Below, piece by piece: positions 62,722-64,000 of a stretch of 64,000 nt of DNA. The notes below the pieces were generated by a model. It had not been told where the DNA came from and made no database searches. It saw nothing but the letters and a program-made list of their open reading frames with translations. Source of the DNA: Oceanospirillaceae bacterium ASP10-02a (GTDB lineage: Bacteria > Pseudomonadota > Gammaproteobacteria > Pseudomonadales > Balneatricaceae); assembly GCA_905182035.1 (NCBI GenBank), contig CAJIZL010000016.1, positions 1 to 64,000 of the forward strand, given 5' to 3'. The position numbers and the translations under genes were made by a program. Each line of letters begins with the position of its first letter. Position 1 is the first letter of the stretch.

Positions 62722-64000
62722 ATGAAACAATACATTTTAACTATTGACCAAGGTACAACTAGCTCGCGATGCATTATTTTTGCGAAAGATGGAAGCATAG
62801 TCAGTTCTGCACAGTATGAGTTTGAACAACATTATCCAAACAATGGCTGGGTTGAGCATTCACCACAAGATATTTTAGCTACTGTTGTCAGGGCTTGCCG
62901 CCAATGCCTGGCTGACAGTGGCTTGGAAGCTGAACAAATCACCTGTGTTGGCATTACTAATCAACGCGAAACGACCTTAGTGTGGGATCATCAAACAGGT
63001 GAGGCTATTTACCCTGCTATTGTTTGGCAAGATCGCCGTACAGTGGAAATGTGCCAAAAACTCAAGCAAGCTGGTCATGAAAAGCTGGTGACTGCACGCA
63101 CTGGTTTGTTGTTAGATCCTTACTTTTCTGCTACCAAGTTGAGCTGGGTTTTAGATCATGTGCAAGGTAGCCGTGAGCGAGCAGAGGCAGGGGAACTTCT
63201 GTTTGGCACTGTGGATACTTACCTCATGTGGCATTTAAGTCGAGGTCAGATTTACGCTACAGATGCCTCTAATGCGTCGCGCACTTTATTGTTCAATATT
63301 CATGAGCAATGCTGGGATAAAACCTTGTTAGAGATTTTCAATATTCCTGCAGCCATGTTGCCTGAGGTCAAAGACAGCGCCGCTAACTTTGGTTTGATGG
63401 GTGAACATGTTTTGGGCCACGAATTGCCAATTTTAGGTGTGGCAGGCGATCAACAGGCAGCGCTCTTTGGGCAAGCTTGCTTTGAACCAGGTATGGCTAA
63501 GAGCACTTACGGTACGGGCTGCTTCTTGATACTGAATACCGGTGACAAACCTTTGGCTTCCAGTAGTCGGTTACTCACCACGGTGGCGTATCGTTTGAAT
63601 AATAAACCCGTGTATGCAATCGAAGGCAGTATTTTTGTCGCGGGTGCAGCCATTCAGTGGCTTAGAGATGGTCTCAAGTTGATTAGCGATGCCAGTGAAG
63701 TAGAACGTTTGGCACAAGAAACTCCGATTGATCATGGCGTCTATATGGTGCCTGCGTTCACTGGGCTTGGTGCGCCTTATTGGGACCCTGAAGCGCGGGG
63801 CGGTATTTTTGGCCTCACCCGTGATACAGGCATTAAGGAAATCGTTAGCGCAGGCTTACAGTCGGTGTGTTATCAAACCAAAGACCTACAAAAAGCGATG
63901 GAGCAAGATGGTGTCCGGCCTAAAGTACTGAGAGTGGATGGTGGTATGGCCGTCAATGATTGGTTCTTATCTCATTTGGCCAATATCTTAGGTGCAGAAG
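62722..64000 (+). CDS. glpK: glycerol kinase GlpK (3' end beyond window)
   Basis: Glycerol kinase makes glycerol-3-phosphate, the first step of glycerol use. About 426 codons are visible without a stop; the family is about 500 residues. Seen are the N-terminal [14 protein letters not shown] phosphate loop, [68 protein letters not shown] and the adenosine-binding [12 protein letters not shown]. It is divergent from glpR. The window edge cuts the C-terminus. Confidence 0.96.
   Translation, partial: MKQYILTIDQGTTSSRCIIFAKDGSIVSSAQYEFEQHYPNNGWVEHSPQDILATVVRACRQCLADSGLEAEQITCVGITNQRETTLVWDHQTGEAIYPAIVWQDRRTVEMCQKLKQAGHEKLVTARTGLLLDPYFSATKLSWVLDHVQGSRERAEAGELLFGTVDTYLMWHLSRGQIYATDASNASRTLLFNIHEQCWDKTLLEIFNIPAAMLPEVKDSAANFGLMGEHVLGHELPILGVAGDQQAALFGQACFEPGMAKSTYGTGCFLILNTGDKPLASSSRLLTTVAYRLNNKPVYAIEGSIFVAGAAIQWLRDGLKLISDASEVERLAQETPIDHGVYMVPAFTGLGAPYWDPEARGGIFGLTRDTGIKEIVSAGLQSVCYQTKDLQKAMEQDGVRPKVLRVDGGMAVNDWFLSHLANILGAE

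Overview
The window is about 64 kb of core chromosome from a free-living, probably marine, gammaproteobacterium of the Pseudomonas / Cellvibrio / Oceanospirillum type. The gene order is the main evidence. The blocks spoT-rpoZ-gmk-rph-crc-pyrE-(slmA)-argB-algC-dut-coaBC, lptM-lysA-dapF-DUF484-xerC-HAD, mrcA / pilus assembly / aroK-aroB-damX-gltB-gltD-hemE and hemC-hemD-hemX-hemY all follow Pseudomonas-like arrangements, and a Crc homologue sits beside pyrE. No species can be named from sequence alone. Genes are tightly packed, often with 4-8 bp overlaps. I saw no insertion sequence, prophage, CRISPR array or tRNA gene.

Layout. Positions 1-58 are the 3' end of a 5S rRNA, followed by the rRNA operon terminator. 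From 0.2 to 6 kb come small housekeeping and poorly characterised genes: a LysE-type exporter, YjaG/DUF416, CysZ, ubiC and ubiA with an opposite-strand phosphatase gene between them, DUF1415, a one-domain asparaginase-like protein and DUF501. From 6 to 10.3 kb is a complete general L-amino-acid ABC transporter (aapJQMP, minus strand) with a recognisable promoter and two stem-loops. From 10.5 to 23.3 kb is the recG-spoT-rpoZ-gmk / rph / crc / pyrE / slmA-argB-algC-dut-coaBC block, covering stress signalling, RNA and nucleotide metabolism, division control and CoA synthesis.

From 23.3 to 25 kb the neighbourhood differs: there is a chimeric pseudogene (ureohydrolase start joined to a CBS-domain end) and a stand-alone MetE-type methyltransferase. 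Then follow mutM, a ferredoxin, coaD, a TrpD2-like gene and the minus-strand run lptM-lysA-dapF-DUF484-xerC-HAD, divergent from cyaY. argH is followed by a gene-poor 0.66 kb stretch containing an amidase remnant and by a secreted nuclease-like gene.

From 35.8 to 52.6 kb lie mrcA and, divergently, a compact pilus/DNA-uptake cluster in which PilN-, PilO- and PilP-like parts appear to be one protein, then aroK-aroB-damX, gltBD and hemE. From 52.6 to 61.8 kb are ybaK, a thioesterase, trmB, hemCDXY, rho and ubiD. The window ends with glpR and a divergent glpK cut by the window edge.

No clearly new multi-gene system is visible. The most unusual items are the fused pilus alignment protein with its reduced neighbours, the stand-alone methionine-synthase-like gene beside a deletion scar, a GlpR-operator-like palindrome at the wrong end of glpR, and the phosphatase gene wedged between ubiC and ubiA.
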